Shown piece after piece: positions 30,650 through 39,114 of a stretch of 42,980 nucleotides of DNA; the stretch's first letter is position 1, and each line of letters begins with the position of its first letter. Both the position numbers and the translations under genes were made by a program. The stretch is from Gemmatimonadota bacterium (GTDB taxonomy: Bacteria; Latescibacterota; UBA2968; UBA8231), in assembly GCA_009840005.1 (NCBI GenBank), contig VXOR01000044.1, forward strand, positions 59,528-102,507, in the 5' to 3' direction. The notes beneath the pieces were generated by a model. The model was given only the letters and a program-made list of their open reading frames with translations. It did not search any database and had not been told where the DNA came from.

Positions 30650-32341
30650 TCAGATCACCTGACCGACGCGCTTTTCTGGTGCTTTTTCCAGCTGGGGTCT
30701 AACGGGTATCACCCTCACCACGTTCTCCGGCTCGTAGTCGAGCAGCTTGAGCCAGTCCTCGACGCTGTCCGAGGGTGGGAATACCTCGTTCTCGCGGTAT
30801 TCAGCCCGCGTCGCCCGCCGCAAATCCTCGGCGCGAATCCCGCCTTCGGGGTCTTCCTCGGCAATGGCGCGTTTGATCGCCATTTCCTTGGCCCGCGATA
30901 TGACCGAGGCGATGATGGCCCCAGAAATCAGATCGCCGCGATAGAGCACTTCCTGGCGACCGCTGCGCAGCGACACCTCCAAGAAGCGGGCTTCTTCGCC
31001 TTTGGAAAACAACTCGTCTAGCCCCTCCTGTATCAGGGCCTCGCGCGCCGCCGCTTCGCCGCCGTGCTGCTCAACCTCGGCGCGGTCGAGCGGCAGCTCG
31101 GGTTTGAGGTAAATGCCCAAAATGTCGCCAGCGGCCTCGTAGTTGGGGCGCGCGACCTTGATCTTGCGGTCAATGCGGCCGGGCCGGAGCACGGCCGGGT
31201 CAATCAGATCGTGGCGGTTGGAGGCCAAAATCAGCACCACGTCGTGCAGCGACTCAATGCCGTCCATCTCAGTGCAAAACATCGGCACGACCGTATTGGA
31301 GATGTTGTGGCTGCGCATGGAGCGCCGAGTGCCCAAGATCGACTCGGCTTCGTCGATAAAGACGAAGGGCAAGTAGCCTTCCTTGCGCTTTTGGCGCGCC
31401 TGGGCAAAGACCTCGCGTACCATGCGCTCGGTCTCGCCGAGCCACATGTTGAGGATCTCCGGCCCCTTGATGTGCATGAAGTACTCTTCCAACTCCAGCC
31501 CTTCGACCTCGCGCATGTGCTGCACCAAGTTGTACGCTGTAGCTTTGCCGATGAGGGTCTTGCCGCAGCCCGGAGGGCCGTAGAGCAGGAAGCCCTTGGG
31601 CGTCGAGTACTCGAAGCGCTCGAAGAGCTGAGGGTGCAACGCGGGCAGTTCAATGGTGTCGCGGATGGCCTCGATCGCCTCTTGCTGACCGCCGATGCCC
31701 TCCCAAGGAGTCGGGGGGACGTCCTCGATGAAGTACTCTTTGCTCTCGGCGGACTGCAACACTTCCAACGCGACCTTGTAGGCCGGGTCCATCCGCACCT
31801 CGTCGCCGATTTGCAAATCCGCGTCAGCCAATTCCGCAGCGCGCTCCACGACCACCTCCTGAGTGCCGTGCGCTTGGGCGATGCGCAAGCGGCCCTCTGG
31901 AAGCAGATCGCCGATTTTGGCCACCGGCCCAGAGGGGCTGTGCCCCAAATTGCCGACGACCGCGTATGCTTCGTTTACCAGCACCCGGCAACCGACCTTG
32001 AGCTGGGACACATCGACGCGCGGGTCGATGTTGGCATAGTACTCGGCACTGCCGACGAAGACCGTGGCGATCCCCTCGCTCGGCATGCCGAGGAAAATGC
32101 CAACGCGGTTGGCCGGTGCCGTCACCTTCTCTAGCGCGGCTTCCATTTCCACGAGGGCCCGACGCGCCTCCTGGAAGGAAATCTCTCGCTCCATGAGCTG
32201 ACGCCGGAGGCGGTACAGCAGAGGGCGAGCTGGGTCGCGGTCTGGCGCTAGCGCGAGGAGTTGATCAACCAAGCGCAGCGGCTCGGCGACCTGCTCCTCC
32301 GGCTCTTGGGCCTTGTCGTATTCGTGCGATTCCCGTTTCAA
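30650..32341 (-). CDS. mpa: proteasome-associated AAA+ ATPase (Mpa/ARC)
   Basis: The 563-residue protein has an N-terminal helical segment likely to form a coiled coil (about 40-75, modifier binding), a tandem OB-fold region (about 78-200), then an AAA+ domain with Walker A GPPGCGKT at 255-262, Walker B FVFIDE at 326-331 and the arginine-containing LRPGRIDRK. The ring unfolds tagged proteins and feeds them to the 20S core. Its last residues are GQVI, comparable to the GQYL tail that docks Mpa into the alpha ring. It lies between lepB (33-base gap) and dop. Confidence 0.93.
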   Translation of the reverse strand: MKRESHEYDKAQEPEEQVAEPLRLVDQLLALAPDRDPARPLLYRLRRQLMEREISFQEARRALVEMEAALEKVTAPANRVGIFLGMPSEGIATVFVGSAEYYANIDPRVDVSQLKVGCRVLVNEAYAVVGNLGHSPSGPVAKIGDLLPEGRLRIAQAHGTQEVVVERAAELADADLQIGDEVRMDPAYKVALEVLQSAESKEYFIEDVPPTPWEGIGGQQEAIEAIRDTIELPALHPQLFERFEYSTPKGFLLYGPPGCGKTLIGKATAYNLVQHMREVEGLELEEYFMHIKGPEILNMWLGETERMVREVFAQARQKRKEGYLPFVFIDEAESILGTRRSMRSHNISNTVVPMFCTEMDGIESLHDVVLILASNRHDLIDPAVLRPGRIDRKIKVARPNYEAAGDILGIYLKPELPLDRAEVEQHGGEAAAREALIQEGLDELFSKGEEARFLEVSLRSGRQEVLYRGDLISGAIIASVISRAKEMAIKRAIAEEDPEGGIRAEDLRRATRAEYRENEVFPPSDSVEDWLKLLDYEPENVVRVIPVRPQLEKAPEKRVGQVI

Positions 32342-32374
32342 TCCGCTCCCCTTTCCAAATTGTAAGGGAAGATG

Positions 32375-33079
32375 TTAGTAGATCACGTCGCCGAGACGCC
32401 CGTAGCGCACTCGGCTGGGCAGCCGCCAGACAAAGCTGGCCACCACCGCGGGCAGGGACGTCAAGCCCCGATAGTAAGGCCCGCGGGTGTCAGGCTCCCA
32501 CGACCAATAGATATTCATGGCCTTGCCCTTGATCAACCGCTTGGGCACGGCGCGAAAATAGCGGCTGTCCGAGCTGTTGTCGCGGTTGTCGCCCATCATA
32601 AAGAAATGCTCTTCGGGCACAATATACGGACCAAAGTTGTCGCGGGGATTGAGCTCTGCCGGATAATACGTGCGGTCGGAGTACTTGGCCAGCGGGGGAT
32701 CTTGCATTGGCTCGCCATCGACGTGGAGCACTTTGTTGATGATGTGAACTTCCTGGCCCCCAACGGCCACGCAGCGCTTGATCAAGTCGCGCCCTTCGTC
32801 CTGCGGGGAGCGAAAAATCACGATGTCGCCCGGCTGTGGTTCCCTGAGCGCGGGCAGGCGGAAGAGGGAAATGCTCGTCAGGGGCACATCGACTGGAACG
32901 CCGTAGATAAACTTGTTGGCCAACAGATAATCACCCACCAAGAGCGTATCTTCCATTGAGCTAGAAGGGATGTAAAAGGCCTGCACCACACTGGTGCGAA
33001 TAACCAAAAACAAACCCACGACAGTCAGTATAGAATATAAGTATTGGCCAAATTCAGACTTTGGCTTGGCGCGCTTCAT
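32375..33079 (-). CDS. lepB: signal peptidase I
   Basis: The 234-residue protein has one N-terminal membrane segment (LYSILTVVGLFLVIRTSVV), the catalytic serine in SSSMEDTLLVGDYLL, the catalytic lysine in LIKRCVAVGG, and the family box MGDNRDNSSDSRYF. It cleaves signal peptides of exported proteins on the outer side of the inner membrane. GAGGAGA precedes ATG 33079. An extended -10 promoter sits just upstream, so lepB seems to lead the proteasome operon. Confidence 0.94.
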   Translation of the reverse strand: MKRAKPKSEFGQYLYSILTVVGLFLVIRTSVVQAFYIPSSSMEDTLLVGDYLLANKFIYGVPVDVPLTSISLFRLPALREPQPGDIVIFRSPQDEGRDLIKRCVAVGGQEVHIINKVLHVDGEPMQDPPLAKYSDRTYYPAELNPRDNFGPYIVPEEHFFMMGDNRDNSSDSRYFRAVPKRLIKGKAMNIYWSWEPDTRGPYYRGLTSLPAVVASFVWRLPSRVRYGRLGDVIY

Positions 33080-33101
33080 CTGTAGTATCTCCTCGGACTT
33101 G

Positions 33102-33110
33102 AGTATAACA
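33102..33110 (-). promoter_or_regulatory. extended -10 promoter of the lepB-proteasome operon
   Basis: On the minus strand the bases read TGTTATACT, an extended -10 (TG-N-TATACT). A start about seven bases further on would give a short leader containing the GAGGAGA ribosome site of lepB. No good -35 box is present, as is common with extended -10 promoters. Confidence 0.5.
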
Positions 33111-33137
33111 AACTACCCCCCCAGCCGCCATTTGCGC

Positions 33138-34133
33138 CTATTGCTGCGGCACCTTCACCACCTGCCCGGTTTCCCAGCTTTCGATCAGTGCTTCAATCAC
33201 TAGCTGGACCCGCAAGGCGTCCGCTCCTTTGGCATCCACCTGCACAGGCGGGACTTGGTTTAGCAAATCGTCGATCCACGCGTTGATGCGCGCCGGAAAG
33301 GTATCTGCAAAGCCTCCCATGCCCCCGAGATGGTCGTAGCTTTCGACCTCGCGCGAAAAGCGCGGGTAAAACGTCAGTTTCTCGCAGGCTTCGTTGATGA
33401 TGATCCGCCCCTCCGAACCGACCAGTTCCAGGGTCTCCAAGCCATAGCTCCCTCCAGCGTCGTACGACCCGGTCAAATGCCCGATGACACCACTCTCGTA
33501 CAGCAGGTTCGCCTGCACATTGGACCAGATCTGCCGCCCTTTTCCCTTCTTGAAAAAGGCGTGTACCCGATCCACTCCGCCGGCAAAATAGCTCATCACG
33601 TCCAGCGAGTGCGGGTGCAGGGCGCGGATGTGGAACCACGGGCTCGACTCGTTGGGATTGTTGATCCACATCGTCATGTTGACTATCTGTAGCTCCCCGA
33701 GCCGCCCGTTGGTCAGCCATTCCTTGGCCTTAACGGCCGCGGGCGTGAAGCGGTGATTCAGATTGATCCCATAGGGCAACTGCTTTTCTTCGGCCAAGGC
33801 CACCATCTCCCGCGCCTTGGGAATTTCATTGGAAATCGGCTTCTCGCCCAGCACCGGGATGCCGGCCCGCAAAAGCGCCATGGTCGGCTCGTAGTGATCG
33901 CCCCCGTTCTCCACCCCGGCCGTGGTCACCGAACAGGCGTCGAGCCGCAAGCCGCTGGCGATCATTTCCTCGACCGAGTAAAAGGCCTGCGCCTCATAGG
34001 ACGCGGCCGCTTTATCCGCTTGCTCTTTAACCATATCGCACACGGCGACGATCTTTGCATTCTCGTTTGCCGTATAGCAACGGGCGTGATTGTTGCCAAT
34101 TCCACCCATGCCGACAATACCGACGTGAAGCAT
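33138..34133 (-). CDS. Gfo/Idh/MocA family oxidoreductase
   Basis: This 331-residue protein has an N-terminal NAD(P)-binding Rossmann fold (HVGIVGMGGIGNNHARCY), the GEKPISNEI motif whose Lys is conserved in the family, and a C-terminal alpha/beta domain. Members oxidise or reduce sugars, inositols and related polyols. The start has a strong AAAAAGGAG site. It is separated from lepB by 58 bases containing the lepB promoter, so it is probably not part of the proteasome operon. Substrate unknown. Confidence 0.9.
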   Translation of the reverse strand: MLHVGIVGMGGIGNNHARCYTANENAKIVAVCDMVKEQADKAAASYEAQAFYSVEEMIASGLRLDACSVTTAGVENGGDHYEPTMALLRAGIPVLGEKPISNEIPKAREMVALAEEKQLPYGINLNHRFTPAAVKAKEWLTNGRLGELQIVNMTMWINNPNESSPWFHIRALHPHSLDVMSYFAGGVDRVHAFFKKGKGRQIWSNVQANLLYESGVIGHLTGSYDAGGSYGLETLELVGSEGRIIINEACEKLTFYPRFSREVESYDHLGGMGGFADTFPARINAWIDDLLNQVPPVQVDAKGADALRVQLVIEALIESWETGQVVKVPQQ

Positions 34134-34156
34134 TGCAAACTCCTTTTTAATGTAGG

Positions 34157-34195
34157 AATTAGGAATTAAGCCCTTGTAATTCGCAATTCCTAATT
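34157..34195. repeat. AT-rich inverted repeat between two dehydrogenase genes
   Basis: AATTAGGAATT (34157-34167) and AATTCCTAATT (34185-34195) are perfect reverse complements in an AT-rich gap within a GC-rich region. The block shares AATTCGCAATTC (34178-34189) with 39079-39090. It could act as a terminator for the Ldh-type gene, whose stop is at 34197, or be a small dispersed repeat. Confidence 0.5.
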
Positions 34196-34196
34196 T

Positions 34197-35261
34197 TTAA
34201 TTCTTAATTGATCTTGGCAGTTCCACTCCCAACTCAACCGCCAAGGCTCCTATCTCAGCCCAAGCCGTCTCATCCACGTACAGACCATCGCGCCGCCGCG
34301 CCTGCAACCGCTGGTGCGCTCGCTCTCCCGGCAGCACCACCTCGGCCACCCCGGCAGTTGGCGGACACGACTTGACCCACTCGACAAAGCCCGCGACCTC
34401 GGCGTAAAACTCGTCCAACGGTAGGAAGGCCGCGACATTGAGCACGGCGATGAACAGCGCGTTGCCCGTGCGCTCGGGCGTTTCTTGCGTCATCCCGGCC
34501 CCGGAAAGCGACCCGGCCAGAATATCGACCAGGACGGAAAGCCCGTAGCCCTTGTGCCCGCTCTGTGGGAAACCAAGCGGCAAAATGGCACCAGCGGGTG
34601 GGCCATAGTACGCATCTACTTTCGTCGTCGGACGACCCTCTGCGTCGATCAGCATTCCGGGCGGGGCATCCTCACCCCTGTTGCGCAAAAGCCGCATGTC
34701 CCCGCCGGAAAGCATACTAGTCGTCATGTCGAGGATTACGGGCCACGCGCCGCCGGTGGGAATGCCGCAGCAGATCGGATTCGTCGGCAGGCGACGGCTG
34801 CGGCCGCCAAAGGGGGCCACCGCACTATCGCCGCCGTGGCCGTTAGCCGCAATAAGAACGATGCAGTCGGCGCGGGTCGCGATCTCGGCGAAGCGCCCCA
34901 GCCGCGCTACGTGGTTGCAGTCGCGCACCCCGACGACCGCCACCGCTCCATCGCCTAACTTGTCCAGCGCCCAGCGCACGGCCTCGGTTGCCGTCACCGG
35001 ACCGTAGTTCCACTGGCCGCTCAGCCGCCCCCCGCACTCGCTTTCGTCCAACACCACCAACTCGGCTTTAGGCTCGACTTGGCCATCGCGCACCATATTC
35101 ACGTATTGGGGCAACCGCAACACGCTGTGGGTATCGTGTCCCATCAGCCCAGCTTCAACTAAGTGCTCGGCTACCAACGCGGCCGCGGCCGCGGGAACGC
35201 CGACCCGTTGCAAGCAAGCTCGCGCCAGCGCATCGAGATCTTCGGCGCACAAGGTCGGCAC
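34197..35261 (-). CDS. Ldh family (malate/L-lactate/ureidoglycolate-type) oxidoreductase
   Basis: The 354-residue protein fits the YlbC/Ldh-type NAD(P)-dependent dehydrogenase family, which is distinct from classical lactate dehydrogenases. It contains the conserved AEHLVEAGLMGHDTHSVLRLPQY-region (with the GHDTHS core), NHVARLGRFAE, PFGGRSRRLPTNP and GHKGYGLSVLVDIL. Members reduce 2-oxoacids. The GTG start at 35261 overlaps the stop of the upstream gene by one base, indicating co-transcription with the phosphodiester-glycosidase gene. Confidence 0.88.
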   Translation of the reverse strand: MPTLCAEDLDALARACLQRVGVPAAAAALVAEHLVEAGLMGHDTHSVLRLPQYVNMVRDGQVEPKAELVVLDESECGGRLSGQWNYGPVTATEAVRWALDKLGDGAVAVVGVRDCNHVARLGRFAEIATRADCIVLIAANGHGGDSAVAPFGGRSRRLPTNPICCGIPTGGAWPVILDMTTSMLSGGDMRLLRNRGEDAPPGMLIDAEGRPTTKVDAYYGPPAGAILPLGFPQSGHKGYGLSVLVDILAGSLSGAGMTQETPERTGNALFIAVLNVAAFLPLDEFYAEVAGFVEWVKSCPPTAGVAEVVLPGERAHQRLQARRRDGLYVDETAWAEIGALAVELGVELPRSIKN

Positions 35262-36427
35262 TAGGGCCGCTCCTCGCCCCAGGCATCCGCCACGACCAAT
35301 AGAGCGTTGACCACCGGCCGTTCGCCCGTGGGGTCGGATGGCTTGTTGACCACCTGCTCGCTTACGACCATCGTCGTCGAGCCGCCGCCGTCGAGGTTTA
35401 GCCCTTGATAGGCATTGACCTTGGCGCGGGAAAATTCGGCTAAGCGCGTGCGCATAAATTCGGCTAGCTCCTCCAGGCTCATGCCAACGCTATATCCCGG
35501 CTGCCGCCCATCAACGACAATCAGGAAGAGTACCTCCGCGTTTTGAGAGTACCCAATGGCCGTGCGCGGGTGTCGCTTGTCGGCAAAGCTGCGGCTGAGC
35601 CGTTCCTCTTCTACTTCAATGGATACTCCGCCGTTGCGCAAGATGCGCGGGCCGCCGCTAATGGCTTCCATTAGCTTGGCGTGGGCCGGTGCCAGCCGAC
35701 AATATAGCTGCACCGTATCGCCCAAAGCGATCTGTTCCGTCGCTTCGCATTCAGCACCAGCGGCCAACAGCCACTGATCGCGCTGGAGAGACAGCGGCCA
35801 GGCCTCCCGCCGGATCTGTTGCACCCGAAAGGAAATGGTATCGTTGGCGATGGAGGTGCCGCCCAGCCGTTGCAACAGAAAGCCCGTAGCCGCTTGCAGC
35901 GAATCCCCCTGCACTTGTGCGCGATCGTTGAACGCGGATAGCTCCCCGAGCGCTGGCTCGCGATTGAAACCCGCAATGTGCAGGTGCTCGCCCTCGGCCG
36001 TCAACAGGCCCAATTCCATCTTGTACACTGCGATCAAGGGCTGGCCCGCCTCGGTAATGGCAAAGGCCGAGCGCCGCTGTGGGAGATGGATGAGATTGCC
36101 GGATTCAATGTACAATCCGGCTGGCTGGCTGGATTCGCCGGGAAACAAAAAATCCCCGTTTATAGCCGCTAAAGCGCCCGTGGCCAAGCTACTGGTCTTT
36201 TGCGCCTCTTCCTGCTTGGCCATGCGCACGCGGATGCCCGCCGCCCAAGAGCGCGGCAAATCCACTTCCACCACATGGATCCGCCACGGCCCTTCGGGGA
36301 CGTGAATTTTGTGGTACACCACCCCAGGGGCTATTTCTTCGGTGTTTTCCTCGGCGCAACTCCAACTCAGTGACCACGCGAGAAGCGCTATGAAAAGACG
36401 CGTACAAGCCCTATGCGATATAGCCAA
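35261..36427 (-). CDS. phosphodiester glycosidase (NAGPA-domain) lipoprotein
   Basis: The 388-residue protein has a lipoprotein-like signal (LFIALLAWSLSWSCAE, lipobox cysteine at residue 24) and a C-terminal NAGPA-type domain. The visible motifs are AAINGDFLFPGESSQPAGLY, SGGPRILRNGG, HPRTAIGYS and NLDGGGSTTMVV. The family hydrolyses phosphodiester-linked sugars. It is probably attached to a membrane facing the periplasm. It is transcribed divergently from the second Gfo/Idh/MocA gene across about 160 bases. Confidence 0.85.
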   Translation of the reverse strand: MAISHRACTRLFIALLAWSLSWSCAEENTEEIAPGVVYHKIHVPEGPWRIHVVEVDLPRSWAAGIRVRMAKQEEAQKTSSLATGALAAINGDFLFPGESSQPAGLYIESGNLIHLPQRRSAFAITEAGQPLIAVYKMELGLLTAEGEHLHIAGFNREPALGELSAFNDRAQVQGDSLQAATGFLLQRLGGTSIANDTISFRVQQIRREAWPLSLQRDQWLLAAGAECEATEQIALGDTVQLYCRLAPAHAKLMEAISGGPRILRNGGVSIEVEEERLSRSFADKRHPRTAIGYSQNAEVLFLIVVDGRQPGYSVGMSLEELAEFMRTRLAEFSRAKVNAYQGLNLDGGGSTTMVVSEQVVNKPSDPTGERPVVNALLVVADAWGEERP

Positions 36428-36588
36428 AAGTAGGGTACCTCAGGGGCAAAAAGACGAAAGGCGCGTTATGGTATCTCTCGTTAAAATCGTCCAAAGGTAG
36501 TCTTGTGCTCCAACCGTGTCAATTTTCTCCGGCGACTGGCCCAGCCGCAGGCCAAGCCCTTTATTTAGAGCATAGAGAAAGGACGCCA

Positions 36589-37596
36589 ATGAAAGCCATA
36601 CTCGTAGGGTTGGGCGGCCGGGGCCGCTATTGGCTCGGTCAGTGCCAACAGCAATCGGGCGTCGAGGTAGCAGCTTGCGTCGAGCCTTTCGCGCCCAACC
36701 GCCAGCGCGCGACAGCCGACCACGGCTTTGCTGCCGACCGGATATACGCCGACCTCGGCCAAGCTCTCGACTCTGTCCAGGCCGACTTTGTGCTCGATGT
36801 AACCCCGCCAGCTATCCACGAAGAAATCGCCATGCAGACTTTTGCCGCCGGCCTGCACCTGCTTGGGGAAAAACCCCTCAGCGACGATTACCAAGCGGCC
36901 CGGCGCGTAGTGGAGGCCGGCACCCAAGCCGGTGTCGCGCACATGATCACTCAGAACTACCGCTTCAACGGCCTGCCGCGCACGACCCGCCGCCTACTGA
37001 CCGAAGACCTCATCGGCCCGGTCGGCCAGCTCGATGTCTCGCTCTACGTCAACTGGGCCGACTCGCCCGGCTCGCATTACGTCACCGAGCCGTATATGTT
37101 CCTCACCGACATGGGCATTCACCACTTCGACATGATGCGCTACACCCTCGGCCAAGATCCTGTAAGCGCACACGCCCTCACCTGGAACCTTCCTTGGGGC
37201 TGGCACCGTGGCGACGCCGCCCAGATGATCCTCTTCCACTTTGCCAATGGCGTGGTCGTCACCCATCGCGGCATCGGCTGCACGGTCGGCCGCGTGCCCG
37301 CCGGGCACAACGGCGAGTGGCGCTACGAGGGGCCGCGCGGCACCCTGACGTGGGAGGGCTTCGACCTGTATCACACCCACTCGCACCGCGCCGACCCCAA
37401 AATCAGGCGGCAACTCCCGCTCGACGACGATGGCGGCCAAGACCAAAACCCCGTGCTACGGGAATTCGTCACCGCCATCGAAGAAGGCCGCACGCCCGAG
37501 TGCAACGCGGCTGACAACCTCAAGTCCATGGCCATGGTTTTCGCGGCTGTCAAAAGTGCGATAGAGGGCCGCGAAGTATCCATCGCCGAGTTATAG
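36589..37596 (+). CDS. Gfo/Idh/MocA family oxidoreductase
   Basis: From ATG 36589 the protein has 335 residues: an N-terminal Rossmann motif (AILVGLGGRGRYWLGQC), the GEKPLSDDYQAA motif with the family lysine, and DMGIHHFDMMRY with a histidine usually placed at the active site. An upstream in-frame start at 36505 would add 28 residues without homology-like character and lacks a ribosome site; GAAAGGA precedes 36589. It is not closely similar to the other member at 33138. Substrate unknown. Confidence 0.9.
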   Translation: MKAILVGLGGRGRYWLGQCQQQSGVEVAACVEPFAPNRQRATADHGFAADRIYADLGQALDSVQADFVLDVTPPAIHEEIAMQTFAAGLHLLGEKPLSDDYQAARRVVEAGTQAGVAHMITQNYRFNGLPRTTRRLLTEDLIGPVGQLDVSLYVNWADSPGSHYVTEPYMFLTDMGIHHFDMMRYTLGQDPVSAHALTWNLPWGWHRGDAAQMILFHFANGVVVTHRGIGCTVGRVPAGHNGEWRYEGPRGTLTWEGFDLYHTHSHRADPKIRRQLPLDDDGGQDQNPVLREFVTAIEEGRTPECNAADNLKSMAMVFAAVKSAIEGREVSIAEL

Positions 37597-37651
37597 ATTT
37601 GGTTCTTGTTCCATTGCCACAGCTTGCGACTAACCCCTCTTTAATAGACTT

Positions 37652-39037
37652 ATGACCCTGCATCTTTTTGATACCTATGCCCGCCAAGAGCGCCCCTTCG
37701 CGCCGCTCGCGCCGCCCCAAGTACGCCTGTACGCCTGCGGCCCGACCGTGTACAACTACCAGCACATCGGCAACTTGCGCACCTATATCTTCGAAGATAT
37801 CCTGCGGCGCGCCCTCGAATACAGCGGCTATGAGGTCCACCACGTCGTCAACATCACCGACGTAGGACACCTGACCTCCGACGCGGACACTGGCGAGGAC
37901 AAGATGGAGGCCGGTGCGCGGCGCACCGGCCTGACGGCTTGGGAAATCGCCGAACGCTACACCGCGGATTTCCAAGAAAAGCTCGACTGGCTCAACATCC
38001 TCGCGCCCCATGTCTGGTGCCGGGCCACCGACCACATCCACGAGCAGATTGCGGCCATCGCCGCCATCGAGGAAAAAGGCTATACGTACCGCACAGACGA
38101 CGGCCTGTACTTCGACACCTCGCGCCTGAGCGACTACGGCCATCTCGCCCGCCTCGACATCGAAGGCTTGCAAGGCGGCCAGCGCGTCGATCTCGGGCAG
38201 AAGCGCCGCGTCACGGACTTTGCGCTGTGGAAGTTCAGCCCAGCAGACGCGCAGCGGCAGATGGAATGGGACAGCCCCTGGGGGCGCGGCTTTCCCGGCT
38301 GGCACATCGAGTGCACGGCCATGGCAGCCAAGTACTTAGGGCCGTACTTCGACATCCACTGCGGCGGCGAGGATCACGTCCCGGTCCACCACACCAACGA
38401 GATCGCCCAAGCCCAAGCCTGCTACGACACGCGGCTGGCCGAATTCTGGCTTCACGGCGCGTTTTTGCAGCTCGACGGGGAGAAGATGTCCAAGTCGAGC
38501 GGCGACTTCCTACGCCTCGAATCCCTCGTTGAAGAGGGCTACGATCCCCTCGCCTACCGCTTTTTCTGCCTCGGAGCGCGCTACCGGGCCAAGCTCTCCT
38601 TCACTTGGGAAAGTCTCAGCGGCGCGGCCACGGCCCTCGACCGGCTGCGCGCCGCCGCCCACGCTTGGGGTGCGCCGTCTGAACCCAACGACCGCTACGT
38701 GGCCGAGTTCAAAGAGCGCGTCGAAGACGACCTCAACATGCCGCGCGTCCTCGCCTTGTGCTGGGAACTCGTGGCCGACGATCTCCCCGACGACGCCAAG
38801 AAGGCCACGCTTTTGCACTTCGACCAAGTCATGGGCTTGGGGCTAGCCGAGTGGACGCCACAAGAGGAGGCCATACCCGACGCGATTCACGCGCTCGCCG
38901 CCCAGCGGCAACAGGCCCGCGATGCCAAGGACTGGGCCACGGCCGACGCCCTGCGCGACGAAATCACTGCGGCCGGCTACGAAATCGAAGACACCCCCCA
39001 AGGCCCCAACATCCGCCCGCGCAAAACCTTCGGCTGA
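37652..39037 (+). CDS. cysS: cysteinyl-tRNA synthetase
   Basis: The 461-residue class I synthetase shows LYACGPTVYNYQHIGNLR with zinc ligand Cys29 and the HIGN signature at 38-41, GWHIECTAMA with further zinc ligands, and KMSKS at 278-282. It charges tRNA(Cys). Length is normal. The start ATG 37652 lacks a strong ribosome site. The stop codon TGA 39035-39037 lies inside a copy of the dispersed palindromic repeat, so the element seems to define the gene's end. Confidence 0.95.
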   Translation: MTLHLFDTYARQERPFAPLAPPQVRLYACGPTVYNYQHIGNLRTYIFEDILRRALEYSGYEVHHVVNITDVGHLTSDADTGEDKMEAGARRTGLTAWEIAERYTADFQEKLDWLNILAPHVWCRATDHIHEQIAAIAAIEEKGYTYRTDDGLYFDTSRLSDYGHLARLDIEGLQGGQRVDLGQKRRVTDFALWKFSPADAQRQMEWDSPWGRGFPGWHIECTAMAAKYLGPYFDIHCGGEDHVPVHHTNEIAQAQACYDTRLAEFWLHGAFLQLDGEKMSKSSGDFLRLESLVEEGYDPLAYRFFCLGARYRAKLSFTWESLSGAATALDRLRAAAHAWGAPSEPNDRYVAEFKERVEDDLNMPRVLALCWELVADDLPDDAKKATLLHFDQVMGLGLAEWTPQEEAIPDAIHALAAQRQQARDAKDWATADALRDEITAAGYEIEDTPQGPNIRPRKTFG

Positions 39038-39052
39038 GCTCAGGTCGAAGCC
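39027..39052 (+). repeat. dispersed palindromic repeat, copy C (end of cysS)
   Basis: These 26 bases are identical, in reverse complement, to copy B at 28103-28128. The core TGAGCTCA is flanked by CTTCG/CGAAG arms. The cysS stop codon lies within it. Confidence 0.75.
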
Positions 39053-39114
39053 TAACCGAACGCTCATGTAATAGACGCAATTCGCAATTCGTAATTCTAA
39101 CCGAACGGACGCCC

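Noticed and set aside
31064..32134. 356-codon frame antisense to the Mpa gene
   Set aside because: It is a shadow of the conserved ATPase without a start signal or a recognisable domain.
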